From the NCBI GenBank assembly GCA_027422505.1, contig JAPQWV010000761.1:62001-126000 (forward strand): 64,000 nt of DNA, in the 5' to 3' direction. Positions within the stretch are counted from its first letter, which is position 1, and every line of letters starts with the position of its first letter. The position numbers were made by a program, and so were the translations under genes. This stretch comes from Craterostigma plantagineum (taxonomy: Eukaryota > Streptophyta > Magnoliopsida > Lamiales > Linderniaceae). The notes under the pieces are model-generated. The model searched no databases. It had not been told where the DNA came from and was given only the letters and a program-made list of their open reading frames with translations. Positions 51,761 through 63,524 of this stretch are shown one piece after another.

Positions 51761-54035
51761 CAAAGCCCCAAAATGTCAAAAGATCAAAAACCCTAACGCC
51801 GCTCCACAGGTCTTCATCCATGTACCGTCCGGCCGTCAAAAGTCCGTGGAGCACCGCCACCAGCCGCCTCAGTCATGACGCGTATCAGCGACTCAGTACC
51901 TACAACACGTAAACACTAAGCTATTTGCCCAGTAGGTGAATAAAATGCATGTATGCAAGTGTGCACTCATCCCCGATCCCAATATCTCACAAAATGATAT
52001 AATGCACACTCTTTCTTTCCCCACATTCCTATTTCACATCACATGACTGAGAGCCCTAGGTTAGGCTCGGAACCAACGCGCGCAATAGACTACTGGGAGG
52101 CCACCCCCAAGTCTCACGGCGAGCTACGCCGGTAGTGCACTGATCGATCACGTCAATGGCCTCCTACCAAGTCGTATATCTCCCGCACCAAATCAAAAAT
52201 CCCATCCGGCGGTATGCACCTCGAATCGATCACGTCCGAGTGGACAGATCGATCACGTCTGTCTCCGCCAGGTGCCTTGCGAGCCCAACCTCGACTCCGC
52301 TACGAGTCACAAATCACAATCACCACATTCTACCCCATAAGTCAGTATCTCAAATCATCACCGTCTCAATACAGTGTACTCACCTCTCGTTCTGACGTGA
52401 TATGCATGTGCCATGCATGTACAAGAAATCTCATAAAAACATGATTCATATTAAAGGTATGTAAAACAATCACTGAGTCACATAAAGCACATAAGTCACA
52501 TATGTGTTTACGTATTGTAGATTGATGATCCACCTACCTGTCCTCTCGCTGTCGCTAAATAAGAGATCTGATGGAATCTCTATACGTTGATCCTCTGAAT
52601 AAATAAATATTATTAGTATCTGTACTAACTCGAGAGCAGTACATTCTAAAATAATTATATTAGAAATAATTATAATATTCTAAGATAGAGATGACCTAGA
52701 TCGCCCTACTTATGGTCAATTCTAAGTCAATACCCGATTTTTGTGTTTAATATGATTTCGGTCGATTTCCTAAGGTTACAAATCGCCCGATTTGCTGTCA
52801 AAGATAGAGTCAATACCCGATTCCTAACTTAAATTACCCCGAAATCGAAAGCATTCAAACTACCTAAATCTCCCTATTTCGTGGATGAAATTCTCAAGCT
52901 TTCGGCCAACTGCAACTAATTGTAATTTTCATTCGCCCGATTCTAGATTCACCGAGTTCTACTTAAAGGCTCAAATCGGCTGATTGGTCTCTCCTTGAAA
53001 TCGCCCGAATCACCGTGTTTTGAAACTTGGTGTCGCCCTATTCCAAAATCGCCGAAGTCCATCTAAGTCTTCCAATCGCCCGATTTATCTCATAAATTAA
53101 TATATTGTATAACTCGGCGAATTCCCATATCGATCGAATGTAGCTAAATTTTATTAAACTATTCTAAGAGTTATAATACTAAATCTCACGATACTCATAC
53201 ATTTAAATCGCCCGATCAATTTAATTCAAAATCGCTCGATTTACCTAAGCTTCAAGTTGCCCGATTCCTTCCAAACCTTAAAAATGAAATTCATATATCA
53301 TTAAGACCAGCTTTGAAAATTATACGAAATCCAAATGTACGCCTTAAATCATCATAATCTACATGAACCTCTTACCTATAAAAATTCATCAATATACATA
53401 TTTCATCACCCAGATACTTACGGAATATACGAGCCGAACTTTAAGAAATTTAGGGTTTTCTACACATGGTGATTCTTCGAAACCTCCTATAACCATTACC
53501 TATCCAAGAATTAATACATATAATCATTGCAACAGTTTAAGTATACTACGTTTAAGGGATTCTTGCATACCTTACTGTGAGAATTCGTAGTTTGGATTTG
53601 GTAAGGTTCCCACCAGCTTTCTTGTTAGTTTTCGTATTTCACTCTCCAAGTTGTTTCTTGTCCTAGGTTTCCTTAGTAAATAAACCTTTTATCATCGATG
53701 GTTAGATAAATATCACTCAATGATGGGACAAGTTGATGTTCTCATCTTCCCTATGGCCTAAGCAATCGTGATTACTAAGGTTTATCCTTATAAGCTTGCG
53801 CCTAAAATAAAATATAGTCCAGAAATTCGTCGGGCCTCATTTAAGTCTTAAGTATAACCCACTTAATTAATCCATTCATGGGTATTTCTTGAACTAAGTA
53901 TTGAACTAATTTTTAGACTATTAGAGTTTTGTGTTTTCACTTCTAGAACTCAAATCATTTTATTAAGATCCTTAATTCACAAAGCTAAAGCTTTAGTAAT
54001 ATCAAAATCCCGTATTAAAATTTACGGGTATTACA
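51761..54035 (-). repeat. Element D: 3' LTR, proximal piece
   Basis: It continues D's LTR after the A insertion (CAAAGCCCCAAAATG) and ends GGGTATTACA, matching 58812-60811. It keeps about 320 bp (near 52738-53056) that the 5' LTR has lost. It carries many degenerate AATCGCCCGATT motifs. ORFs here are not genes. Confidence 0.92.
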
Positions 54036-54052
54036 TCACCCCCCCTTAAAAG
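54036..54052 (-). other. Element D: polypurine tract
   Basis: On the minus strand CTTTTAAGGGGGGGTGA lies directly upstream of the 3' LTR start TGTAATACCC, the standard arrangement for Tekay-type elements. Confidence 0.9.
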
Positions 54053-54086
54053 AATTTCGTCCCCGTAATTATGCCTACAAGAATAA

Positions 54087-55800
54087 ATTGGGATAACGAA
54101 TTCTCATATCGTCCTCACGCTCCCATGTGGCCTCCTCAATTGATTGATTCCGCCACAAAACTTCAACTAACGGAATAGTCTTATTACGCAGTTGTTTTGA
54201 TTCCTACATCAGAATATCTACAGGCTTCTCCTCGTAACCTTAGTCAGGCTTAAGTTGCTGATAAAGAAGCTCGTTCTGGATCACGTGGCTTGGGTCCGCG
54301 ACGTACTTTCGTAATGTCGATACGTGAAATACGTCGTGAACTTGCGATAAAGAAGCCGAGGACTCCAATTGATATGCGACTTCGCCGACTCGTTTGATAA
54401 TTCTGAACGGGCCTATATATCCGGGATTTAGCTTGCCCTTTCGTCCGAAGCGCTTGATGCCTTTCATCGGAGAAATCTTTAGAAATACTTGGTCGTCCTC
54501 CGCAAACTCTAAAGGTCGTCTGTGATCTGCGTAGCTTTTCTGTCGACTCTGAGCAGTTCGCATCCTTTCCCGAATTTTCGTCACAGCTTCTGTCATTTCT
54601 CGTATCATATCGGGTCCCAATAGCGCTCGTTCGCCAATTTCGTGCAATGGACTGGGGATCGGCATTTTCGGCCATATAAAGCCTCGTATGGTGCCATTCC
54701 AATGGTAGCATGGAAGCTATTATTGTAGGAAAATTCAATTAGCGGCAAATATTTGTTCCAATTCCCCTTGAAGTCTAGCACGCAGGCTCGTAACATATCC
54801 TCAAGGGTTTGATTGTTTGTTCAGACTGCCCGTCGGTCTGGGGATGATATGCAGTACTGAATGAAAGCTTGGTTCCCATTGCCTTTTGTAGGCTCTGCCA
54901 AAAGTTCGATAGAAATCTCAAATCTCGATCCGAGACGATAGAAGTTGGAATTTCGTGGAGTCGAATTATTTCCTGAATGTACAATTCGGCGTAGCGTTCC
55001 ATGGAAAAGGTAGAACTGATAGAGAGGAAATGGGTTGATTTGGGTAGGCGGTCAACAATCACCCAAATGGCGTCGTGGTCTTTCGTTGTCTTAGGCAAAC
55101 CTATGACGAAGTCCATCGTGATATGATCCATTTCCATTCGGGTATCGGTAAGGGCTGTAGAGTTCCAGCAGGTCGTTGGTGTTCGGCTTCGATCAGTTGG
55201 CAAGTCATACATTTATTTACGAACGTGGCGATGTCCTTCTTCATTCCCGGCCACCAATACGTGACCCACAAATCTTGGTACATCTTTGTCGCGCCCAGGT
55301 GTACTGAGTAAGTTGTTGTGTGTGCTTCCATCATTATCGTTCGTCGTAACTCCTCATCATTAGGTACGTACAACCATTCTTATACCGCAAGGTTCCATCT
55401 TCTCGGATTTCGAAATCCTCCGGTAGCGCGTCTTTCACCTTCAGATAAAATCCGTCCTCTTCTTGTGCCTTTCTGATTTGTTCTAGCAATGTAGGTTGAA
55501 GAGTTAGTGTTGCTAGTTTCGTTTCGACTTCACCTAACTCAACTACTTCCACTCCAATCCTACGCAATTCCGTGCTCATCACCTTTCGACTGAGTGCATT
55601 GCGACTACGTTCGCTTTACCCGGATGGTAATTAATAACGCAGTCGTAGTCTTTTACGAGTTCCAGCCATCGCCGTTGTCGCATGTTTAACTCCGTCTGGG
55701 TGAAGAAGTATTTCAAACTCTTGTGGTCGGTGAAGATCTCGCACCTTTCTCCGTAAAGGTAATGCCTCCAAATCTTTAAGGCAAACACTACCGCAGCAAG
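54087..55800 (-). pseudogene. Element D: RNase H end, integrase and chromodomain
   Basis: The frame 55788-55579 contains the C-terminal RNase H part ([11 protein letters not shown]). 55373-54605 is integrase: a zinc-finger region, the core with MDFVIGLP and VSDRD, then [11 protein letters not shown] with the catalytic Glu. 54665-54240 is the integrase C-terminal region (VGEVAYQLE, VFHVSTLRKYV). 54239-54087 encodes a chromodomain (LWRNQSIEEATWE) after an in-frame stop. The chromodomain supports the Tekay-like chromovirus call. At least four frame changes or stops are visible. Confidence 0.88.
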
Positions 55801-57480
55801 CTCTAGGTCGTGGGTCGGGTAGTTTTTTTGTATTCTTTCAGTTGTCGGGAGGCATACGTGATTACTTTACCGTTCTGCATCAGCACGCATCCCAGTCCAT
55901 TTTTCGAAGCATCGCTATAGACCGAGAATCCTCCCGTTCCCGATGGTATTGTTAGAATGGGAGCCGAAGTAAGTCGCTTCTTCAGTTCCTAGAAGCTTTG
56001 TTCGCACACTTCAGACCACTTGAAAGGTATGTTCCTTCCTGGTTAAGTTCGTCAGAGTCGAGGCGATGCTAGAAAAGTCAGCTATGAACTTATGGTAATA
56101 TCCCACAAGTCCTAAAAAACTTCGGGCTTCGATCGGAGTAGTCGGTCGTGACCAATTGTTCACAGCCTCGATCTTACCCGGGTCCACAAAGATTCCATTC
56201 GCAGAAATCACGTGTCCCAAGAAAGCTACTTGCTCGAGCCAAAATTCACATTTCTTGAATTTGGCGTAAAGTTGTTTCTCTCGCATGATTCCTAAGACGA
56301 TTCAACGATTCTCGTGTTCTCCTTTGTCTTATAATAGATCAGGATATCGTCAATAAAGACGATCACAAAGCGGTCGAGATAGTCTTTAAAGACTCGGTTC
56401 ATATGATCCATAAATGCAGCAGGGGCATTTGTCAGTCCGAAGGGCATGACCAAAAACTCGTAATGGCCGTACCTCGTACTGAATGCAGTTTTAGGAACAT
56501 CTATCTCCCTGATCTTTAACTGATGGTACCCCAAACGGAGATTAATTTTCGAGAATACAGTAGCACCCTGTAACTGGTCAAACAGATCATCAACTCTCGG
56601 CAAGGGATATTTATTTTTGATCGTGATCTTGTTCAACTCTCGATAGTCGATACACAGTCGCATCGATCCATCCTTTTTTCGTACGAACAGGACTGGTGCT
56701 CCCCACGGTGAAAAGTTGGGCTGGATAAACCCTTCCTGCAACAAGTCCTCTAGTTGTTCTTTCAATTCTTTCAGTTCATTCGGTGCTAGGCGATAAGGAG
56801 CTTTAGAAATTGGGGTGGACCCAGGCATCAATTCTATCGTGAACTGTATTTCTCGATTAGGGGGTAATCCGAGAGATCATCGGGAATACATCGGCATATT
56901 CATTAACTATCGGCACGTCTTTTAGTTCTGGCTGAGGTAATTCCTCCGCCTTCACCGCATACACGAGATAGGACTCACAACCGGATCTCAATAGTCATTG
57001 AGCCTTCAGCGTAGATAATCGTGGAATACTATTCGAACTGGCTTTACCCGAAAAAGTAAACATCTCCTCCTCGGGCCGTTGGAATTTTACGACCTTCTTG
57101 TTACAATCTATGATGGCTCCGTATCTCGAAAGCCAATCCATCCCAAAGATAACGTCGTAGTCGTTCATTGGGATCACAATTAGGTCTACACTCAGATTTC
57201 TACCCTCAATGATCACGGAGCATCCTTTCAGCACTTAATTAGTGCTCGTTGGATCACCATGTGGTAAGGTAACCACATAATTGCACTCAGACAAGGTAGG
57301 AGAGACTCCTACCTTCTCCACATACTTGGCCGACACCAATGAATGTGTGGCCCCAGAGTCAATTAACACAGAGGTGGGCACGTTATAGATAGTTAACGTA
57401 CCCGTCACTACCGAAGGGTTCACTTTAGCCTCCTCATCCGTCAGAGTGAACACACGTGCTGGTACTGGTGGAGGTCGGAT
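55801..57480 (-). pseudogene. Element D: protease, reverse transcriptase and RNase H N-terminal part
   Basis: Protease is at 57453-56995 with VLIDSGATHSLVS and IFGMDWLS. RT is at 56831-56292: motifs [37 protein letters not shown] and the catalytic FIDD at residues 159-162. At residue 97 the first catalytic Asp of the usual KIDL motif is Asn (AAT), which would abolish polymerase activity. 56286-56011 carries LGHVIS and [13 protein letters not shown] of the RT-RNase H junction. Stops and frameshifts separate the parts. Confidence 0.9.
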
Positions 57481-58320
57481 TAAGGGTTGATTCAGAACTT
57501 GAGGTATTCTCTCGTTGCAGATCCTGGCGTAGTGGCCAATCTTTCCACACCAAAAACACTAGGGAGTTGGGTTTGGTCTTGTCCCATGACATACACCGTA
57601 GTGGTAACACCCACACTGTCGACACTGAGGTACAGTGTTTGGGGGTCGGTTTGGAGCGTTAGTTGGTCCTTGGTTTGGCCTTGGTCGCCAATTCTGTTGG
57701 CCCTGTTGATTCCCACGGTTATTTGGCGCCTTTCCAAAGAACTGGCATTTCTGATTCCCTCCTCCTTGCTGTCCTTCCGCTCTTCGCTTTGCATCCTGAG
57801 CCTTTGTAACTCTAACCTCTGTCTGCTCAGCTAAAATTCCTCGTTCCGTGATACGGGCATACGTTTTCCCCTTGGTATCGTACATACTTACGCTTCGAAA
57901 AATCTCGGGTTTGAGACCTTCCAGGAAGCGTTCAATTTTCAGCTCGTCAGTGGCCACGATATGTGGAGCAAACCTCGAGAGTTGCTCGAATTTGCGTATA
58001 TAATGTGCTACCGACATCCCTCCTTGTTTCAGACTTGTGAACTCATTCAGCTTCTGCGCTCTATCACGCGCAGTAAAGTACTTGCCCCGAAAGAGCGTTT
58101 AGAACCTTTCCCCAGGTCATGGTGGTAGTATCCTCTAGTACTTGAATTGTGTCCCACCAGTATCCCGCATTCCCATGCAGCATAAAGGTGGGCACACTTC
58201 ACCATTTCGGTATAGGGTAAGTGACTCACACGGAACATGTTCTCGATAGTTCTAAGCCAATCCTCCGCATAGGTAGGATTGGCGGCCCTCCTCAAATGCA
58301 CCGGGGTTTAATCTTCGGAA
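57434..58320 (-). pseudogene. Element D: gag
   Basis: 58301-58047 and 58017-57559 together carry the gypsy gag domain (AEDWLRTIENMFRV, then FEQLSRFAPH and IERFLEGLKPEI), then a Gln/Asn/Pro-rich basic stretch and a cysteine-rich CRQCGCYHYGVC segment resembling a zinc knuckle. A frameshift lies near 58100-58020. A second knuckle-like CFWCGKIGH segment follows near 57550. Confidence 0.85.
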
Positions 58321-58670
58321 CCTTTCCCCGACAGCTTCTACACGTTCTAATGCAGGGGACGCATGACGTTCTGAAGAGTTCTGACGGTGAATGAGATCAT
58401 TAATCTGATCTGACTATTGTCAGGTTAGATCCGTCAACTCGTGGATAGTAGATTGGTCGTCATTTGGTGGGACTCCGACCCCGCCCTACGATTAGTTTCA
58501 CCAAGCTCTCTACGTGTTCTCGGCATTCGTAACTATTTCTACATTTATTCACATAAGGCATATATCAGATAACACATAATCACGTAATCAAGTATTGAAC
58601 TTACAGGCCAGGCTGTTTCTCCATGCTTTTGAGCGGCAGTACATGAACAGTCTTCAGAACCTGAAGCCTA

Positions 58671-58683
58671 AGCTCTGATACCA
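58671..58683 (-). other. Element D: primer-binding site
   Basis: Minus-strand TGGTATCAGAGCT, two bases inside the 5' LTR, is complementary to initiator tRNA-Met. Confidence 0.9.
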
Positions 58684-58685
58684 CC

Positions 58686-60811
58686 TGTGGCGACCCTCGT
58701 TTTCTAACTAGGATTAGTGGCGATTTCCGCAACGTAAGCCGCGGAAGGCCCGTCTAATTAAACCTTTTCCTAAAATAATATACATTTACTATAAAAATCT
58801 GTCTACATTGTCATCACTATACATGGGCCAAAGCCCCAAAATGTTAAAAGATCAAAAACCCTAACGCCGCTCCACAGGTCTTCATCCATGTACCGCTCGG
58901 CCCTCAAAAGTCAGTGGAGCACCGCCACCAGCCACCTCAGTCATGACGCGTATCAGCGTCAGACTCAGTTCCTACAATACGTACTGAGCTATTTGCCTAG
59001 TAGGTGAATAAAATGCATGTATGCAAGTTTGCACTCAACCCCGATCCCAATATCTCATAAAATGATATAATGCACACTATTTCTTTCCCACATTCCTATT
59101 TCACATCACACGACACAGGGCCCTAGGTTAGGCTCGGCAACAACGCGCGCAATAGACTACTGGGAGGCCACCCCAAGTCTTGCGGTGAGCTACGCCGGTA
59201 GTGCACTGATCGATCACGTCAATCGCCTCCTACCAGGTCGTATATCTCCCGCACCAAATCAAAAATCCCATCCGACGGTATGCACCTCGAATTGATCACG
59301 TCCGAGTAGACAGATCGATCAAGTCTGTCTCCGCCAGGTGCCTTGCGAGCCCAACCTCGACTCCGGTACGAGTCACTATCACCACATTCTACCCCATACG
59401 TCAGTATCTCAAATCATCACCGTCTCAATACGGTGTACTCACCTCTCGTTCTGACGTGATATGCATGTGCCATGCATGTACAAGAAATCTCATAAAAACA
59501 TGATTCATATGAAAGGTATGTAAACAAGTAAAACACGTAAATCATGTAAGGCATGACAATCATTGAGTCAAATAAAAGCACATAAGTCACATATGTGTTT
59601 ACGTATTGTAGATGAATGATCCACCTACCTGTCCTCCCGCTATCGCTAAATAAGAGATATGATGGAATCCCTATACGTCGATCCTCTGAATAAATAAATA
59701 TTATTAGTATCTGTACTAACTCGAGAGCGGTACAGTCTATAATAATTATATTAGAAACTATTATAATATTCTAAGCTAGAGATGACCTAGATCGCCCTAC
59801 TTATGGTCAATTCTAAGTCCATCTAAGTCTTCCAATCGCCCGATTTATCTCATAAATTAATTTATTATATAACTCGGCGAATTCCCAAATCGATCTAATG
59901 TAGCTAAATTTTATTAAACTATTCTAAGAGTTATAATACCCTAAATCGCACGATACTCATACATTTAAATCGCCCGATCAATTTAATTCAAAATCGCTCG
60001 ACTTACCTAAGTTTCAAGTTGCCCGATTCCTTCCAAACCTTAAAAATGAAATTTATATATCATTAAGACCATCTTTGAAAATTATACGAAATCCAAAAAA
60101 CGGTACGCCTTAAATCATCCTAATCTACAATAACCTCTTACATATCAAAATTCATCAATATACATATTTCATCACCTAGATACTTACGGAATATATGAGC
60201 CGAACTTTAAGAAATTTAGGGTTTTCTACACATGGTAATTCTTCGAAACCTCCTACAACCATTACCTATCCAAGAACATATAATCATTGCAACAGTTTAG
60301 GTATACTACGTTCAAGGGATTCTTGCATACCTTACTGTGAGAATTCGTAGTTTGGATTTGGTAAGGTTCCCACCAGCTTTCTTGTTAGTTTTCGTATTTC
60401 ACTCTCCAAGTTCTTTCTTATCCTAGGTTTTCTTAGTAAATAAACCGTTTTATCATCGATGGTTAGATAAGTATCACTCATTGAAAACGTAAATGATGGG
60501 ACAAGTTGATGTTCTCATCTTCCCTATGGGCTAAGCAATCGTGATTACTAAGGTTTATCCTTATAAGCTTGGGCCTAAAATAAAATATAGTCCACAAATT
60601 CGTTGGGCCTCATTTAAGTCTTAAGTATAACCCACTTAATTAATCCATTCATGGGTATTTCTTGAACTAAGTATTGAAACTAATTTTGACACTATTAGAG
60701 TTTTGTGTTTTCACTTCTGGAACTCAAATCATTTTATTAAGATTCATGATATACAAAACTACAGCTTTAGTAATATCAGAATCCCGTATTAAAAAATTTA
60801 CGGGTATCACA
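58686..60811 (-). repeat. Element D: 5' LTR
   Basis: 2126 bp, bounded on the plus strand by TGTGGCGACC and GGGTATCACA, followed by the GTAAC duplication. The minus-strand start TGTGATACCCG and end GGGTCGCCACA are those of Tekay-type chromoviruses. Compared with the 3' LTR it has a ~320-bp deletion at 59818. A CTTGGGGTGGCCTCCCAG phrase (minus, near 59165-59180) may be a decayed 5S C-box. Confidence 0.93.
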
Positions 60812-60974
60812 GTAACCAATACTTTTCCAAATATCAAACTTAAAGATTGAATAAAAAATAATTCTCGATCGTTTGCGCACCAAATATTACTAACAAATTT
60901 GCTACTTGTGAAGCTCATTACGCCAATTTAAATCACACAATTTACGAAGATCTCTACAAATCAACTCAACAAAA
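60812..60974 (+). other. Element E: end of 5' leader
   Basis: It resumes the E leader after the D insertion, starting with the second GTAAC. It contains TTTGCTACTTGTGAAGCT, also found in A's leader. Confidence 0.75.
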
Positions 60975-61510
60975 ATGAATTCATACTCGCTTGGAAATGA
61001 AAACCGTCCACCAATCTTGAAATGCGTCGAATACACCTATGGCGCAACCGATTTCTCAACTTCCTAGAACTCAAAGAACAAGCCGAGCCTTCTCGCATCT
61101 CTCGGTGAAGGTCCAGCTCAATTTTGGGTTGAACAAGCAGCAAACACAACGAACAATCCGCCTCTACATGCGGTTCGAAGACTTAAAACTCGTAGTAAGT
61201 ATAATGATACAGAGAGGTTGAGAGCAAAGGCTGATCTCGGCTGCTAATCCTGGCTCATGCGAGGCATCCTCAACGACATCTACATGCAAATAGTCAGTAT
61301 CCCTATGGCAGGAATGTGGGATGAGCTCTATCGCATGATGCAAAGAACTGAAGTTGTAGTCAAAGCGAAGAAAGCCAACATCCTAACTACTGACGATGCT
61401 TTCAAGGCTAAACCAGAAGAGAGCCTGCACGATCTTTACCAAAGAACCTCACTCTTCTCAACGAGATGAGAAACATAGAAATCACCAAGACGAATATGGA
61501 AGCCAATAAA
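60975..61510 (+). pseudogene. Element E: gag N-terminal part
   Basis: The ATG at 60975 begins the same gag as in A (SYSLGNENRPPIL), then frameshifts. 61257-61469 encodes MRGILNDIYMQI, MMQRTEV and KAKPEESL. The sequence breaks off after the NEMRNIEITKTNMEA-like segment near 61505. Zinc knuckle and coiled coil are absent. Confidence 0.85.
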
Positions 61511-63524
61511 GTTCAGGACCAGTGTCTAACCTGATGGCTTCTGAATACGACAGTTCAGTACCCGTGCTTACTGGTGTGTTGGCACAAAACAAACAGAGGA
61601 CGGCAATAACACAAACTCAACGTCAGAAGAAGCTATGCAACTAGCTATAGAAGACTTGGACTCGCTCTTCGAGCATCTATATCGGCCAAACCACACAGTT
61701 CCTACACCTACAGTGGAACCCCCACTTGACGAAGCCGATATACCAAGTACTTCAAATGTCCCCACCTCACCCGATTCAGAATCACCACAGAGTGCTGCAA
61801 ATCCTACAGTAGATGTTGAGGAAATATCATCAGAGAGACGCTCAACTCAAGTGCAGAAATGGAATTACATCAACAACACTGAACAACCTCACATCTCCGG
61901 TAATCGCGCTCCACAAATGGCTGATGCCTCAGACTCAGCCATGCCTCATGCGCGTAAGTGGACTTGAGCGCATCTAGTCGATCAAATCATCGATGATCAT
62001 TCGAGTGGAGTACGGACTCGAAATTAGAGCAGACTTTTTAGCTTCTTCTTAAGCCAAAATGAGCCAACCAAGGTAGCAGACGCTCTCAAGGATACAGAAT
62101 GGGTAATAGCCATGCAAGATGAGCTCAACTAGTTCGAACGTCTTCGAGTGTGGACCTTAGTACCGGGACCGTCTGGGAAAACCATTATTGGAACGAAATC
62201 GGTGTTTAAAAACAAGAAAATAAAGATGGAGAAGTAATCATAAACAAAGCATGACTTGTTGCTAAAGGATACAACCAACAGGAAGGCATTGATTTCGACG
62301 ATACGTATGCTCATGTTGCCCGTATCGAAGCCATCAAACTGTTCTTGGCTTACGCGGCTCACAAGGATTTCAAAGTCTACCAAATGGATGTGAAAATGGC
62401 CTTTCTCAATGGCGTGTTAAAGGAAGACGTCTACGTCTTTCAGCCAGAAGGATTCGTCGACCACGAGCGCCCTGATTACGTCTATCGATTGGACAAAGTT
62501 CTCTACGGGCTGAAGCAAGCTCCACATGCTTAGTATGACGTCCTGGGCAATTCCTCGTGAAGTCTGGCTTTATCCGAGGAACCATCGATACGACTCTCTT
62601 CATCAAATGGCAATACAAGGATCCGATGGTCGTCCAACTCTACATCGACGACATCATCTTCGGATCTACAAATCCACGGCTGTGTCAGAAGTTCGAAGAT
62701 CTGATGAAACTAAATTTGAAATGAGCCACATGAAAGAGATGTAGTTCTTCCTAGGACTCCAAGTCAGGCAGCTCTAACATGGAATTTTTATAAGTCAGAC
62801 CAAATACATCAAGGACATTCTACAGAAATTTCATCACGATTAAAGCAAGCTTCTTAGCACTCCCATAGCAATGAGTTGTAAGTTTGATGCTGATCCCTCC
62901 GAAAAGGCAGTCGACATCACACTCTACCGAAGTATCATCAGAACTCTCCCTTACCTCACTTCGAGTCGGCCGGATATTATGTTTGCAACCTGTCTCTGCG
63001 CCCGTTTCCAAGCTGATCCCAAGGAATCTTAATGCTCGCGGTCAAGCGTACCTTGCGCTTCCTCAAGGGCACATCTAACTTAGGACTTTGGTATCCTCAA
63101 GGGCATGCAGGTTGCCAAATGGACAGAAAATGCACGTCAGTCGGTGCTCAATTTTTAGGCCAAAAGCTGGTCTGCTTTTCATCCAAAAATCAAAATTTGG
63201 CCTCAACATCAACGGCTGAGGCAGAATACGATGCGGCCGCCAGCTATTTCTCACAAATGTCGTGGATGAGACTCAACTTCACGATTATGGGTACAATTTA
63301 GATAACATACCCATACATAGTGATAGTCAAAGTGCAATAGCCATAACGTGCAATCCTGTACCATTCACGCACAAACACACATAGACATAAGACATAGAAA
63401 AAGGCACGATAGATATGTATTTGTGAAGACGGAGTATCAAATGGCCGACATTTTCACCAAGGCATTGGATGAAAAAAGTTTCCAATTCCTTGTTGGTAAA
63501 TTAGGCATGTTGAATCTCCCGTGA
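61511..63524 (+). pseudogene. Element E: pol linker, reverse transcriptase and RNase H
   Basis: Joined directly to the gag remnant: a NLMASEYD phrase (compare GDLMASAHN in B's pol at residue 295), the linker DLDSLFEHLY (61635-61967), then RT in shifting frames with [18 protein letters not shown] at 62345-62533 and [12 protein letters not shown] near 62640. RNase H follows near 63100-63480 (STAEAEYDAA, MADIFTKA) with the normal end GMLNLP and a stop at 63522-63524. Protease and integrase are deleted. There are many stops, so it is inactive. Confidence 0.88.

Larger units (their letters stand above)
20748..60811 (-). mobile_element. Element D: Tekay-like chromovirus (Ty3/gypsy), with element A nested in its 3' LTR
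   Basis: Both outer ends are TG..CA, and GTAAC flanks the element at 20743-20747 and 60812-60816. The 5' LTR is 58686-60811, the PBS 58671-58683, the coding part about 58320-54087, the purine tract 54036-54052. The 3' LTR is split into 20748-20895 and 51761-54035 by element A. The domain order gag, protease, RT, RNase H, integrase, chromodomain identifies a chromovirus. All frames are damaged, so the element is inactive. Confidence 0.9.

Noticed and set aside
54087..58320. Integrated plant pararetrovirus
   Set aside because: LTRs, tRNA-Met primer site, integrase and chromodomain are all present and there is no movement protein, so this is an LTR retrotransposon.
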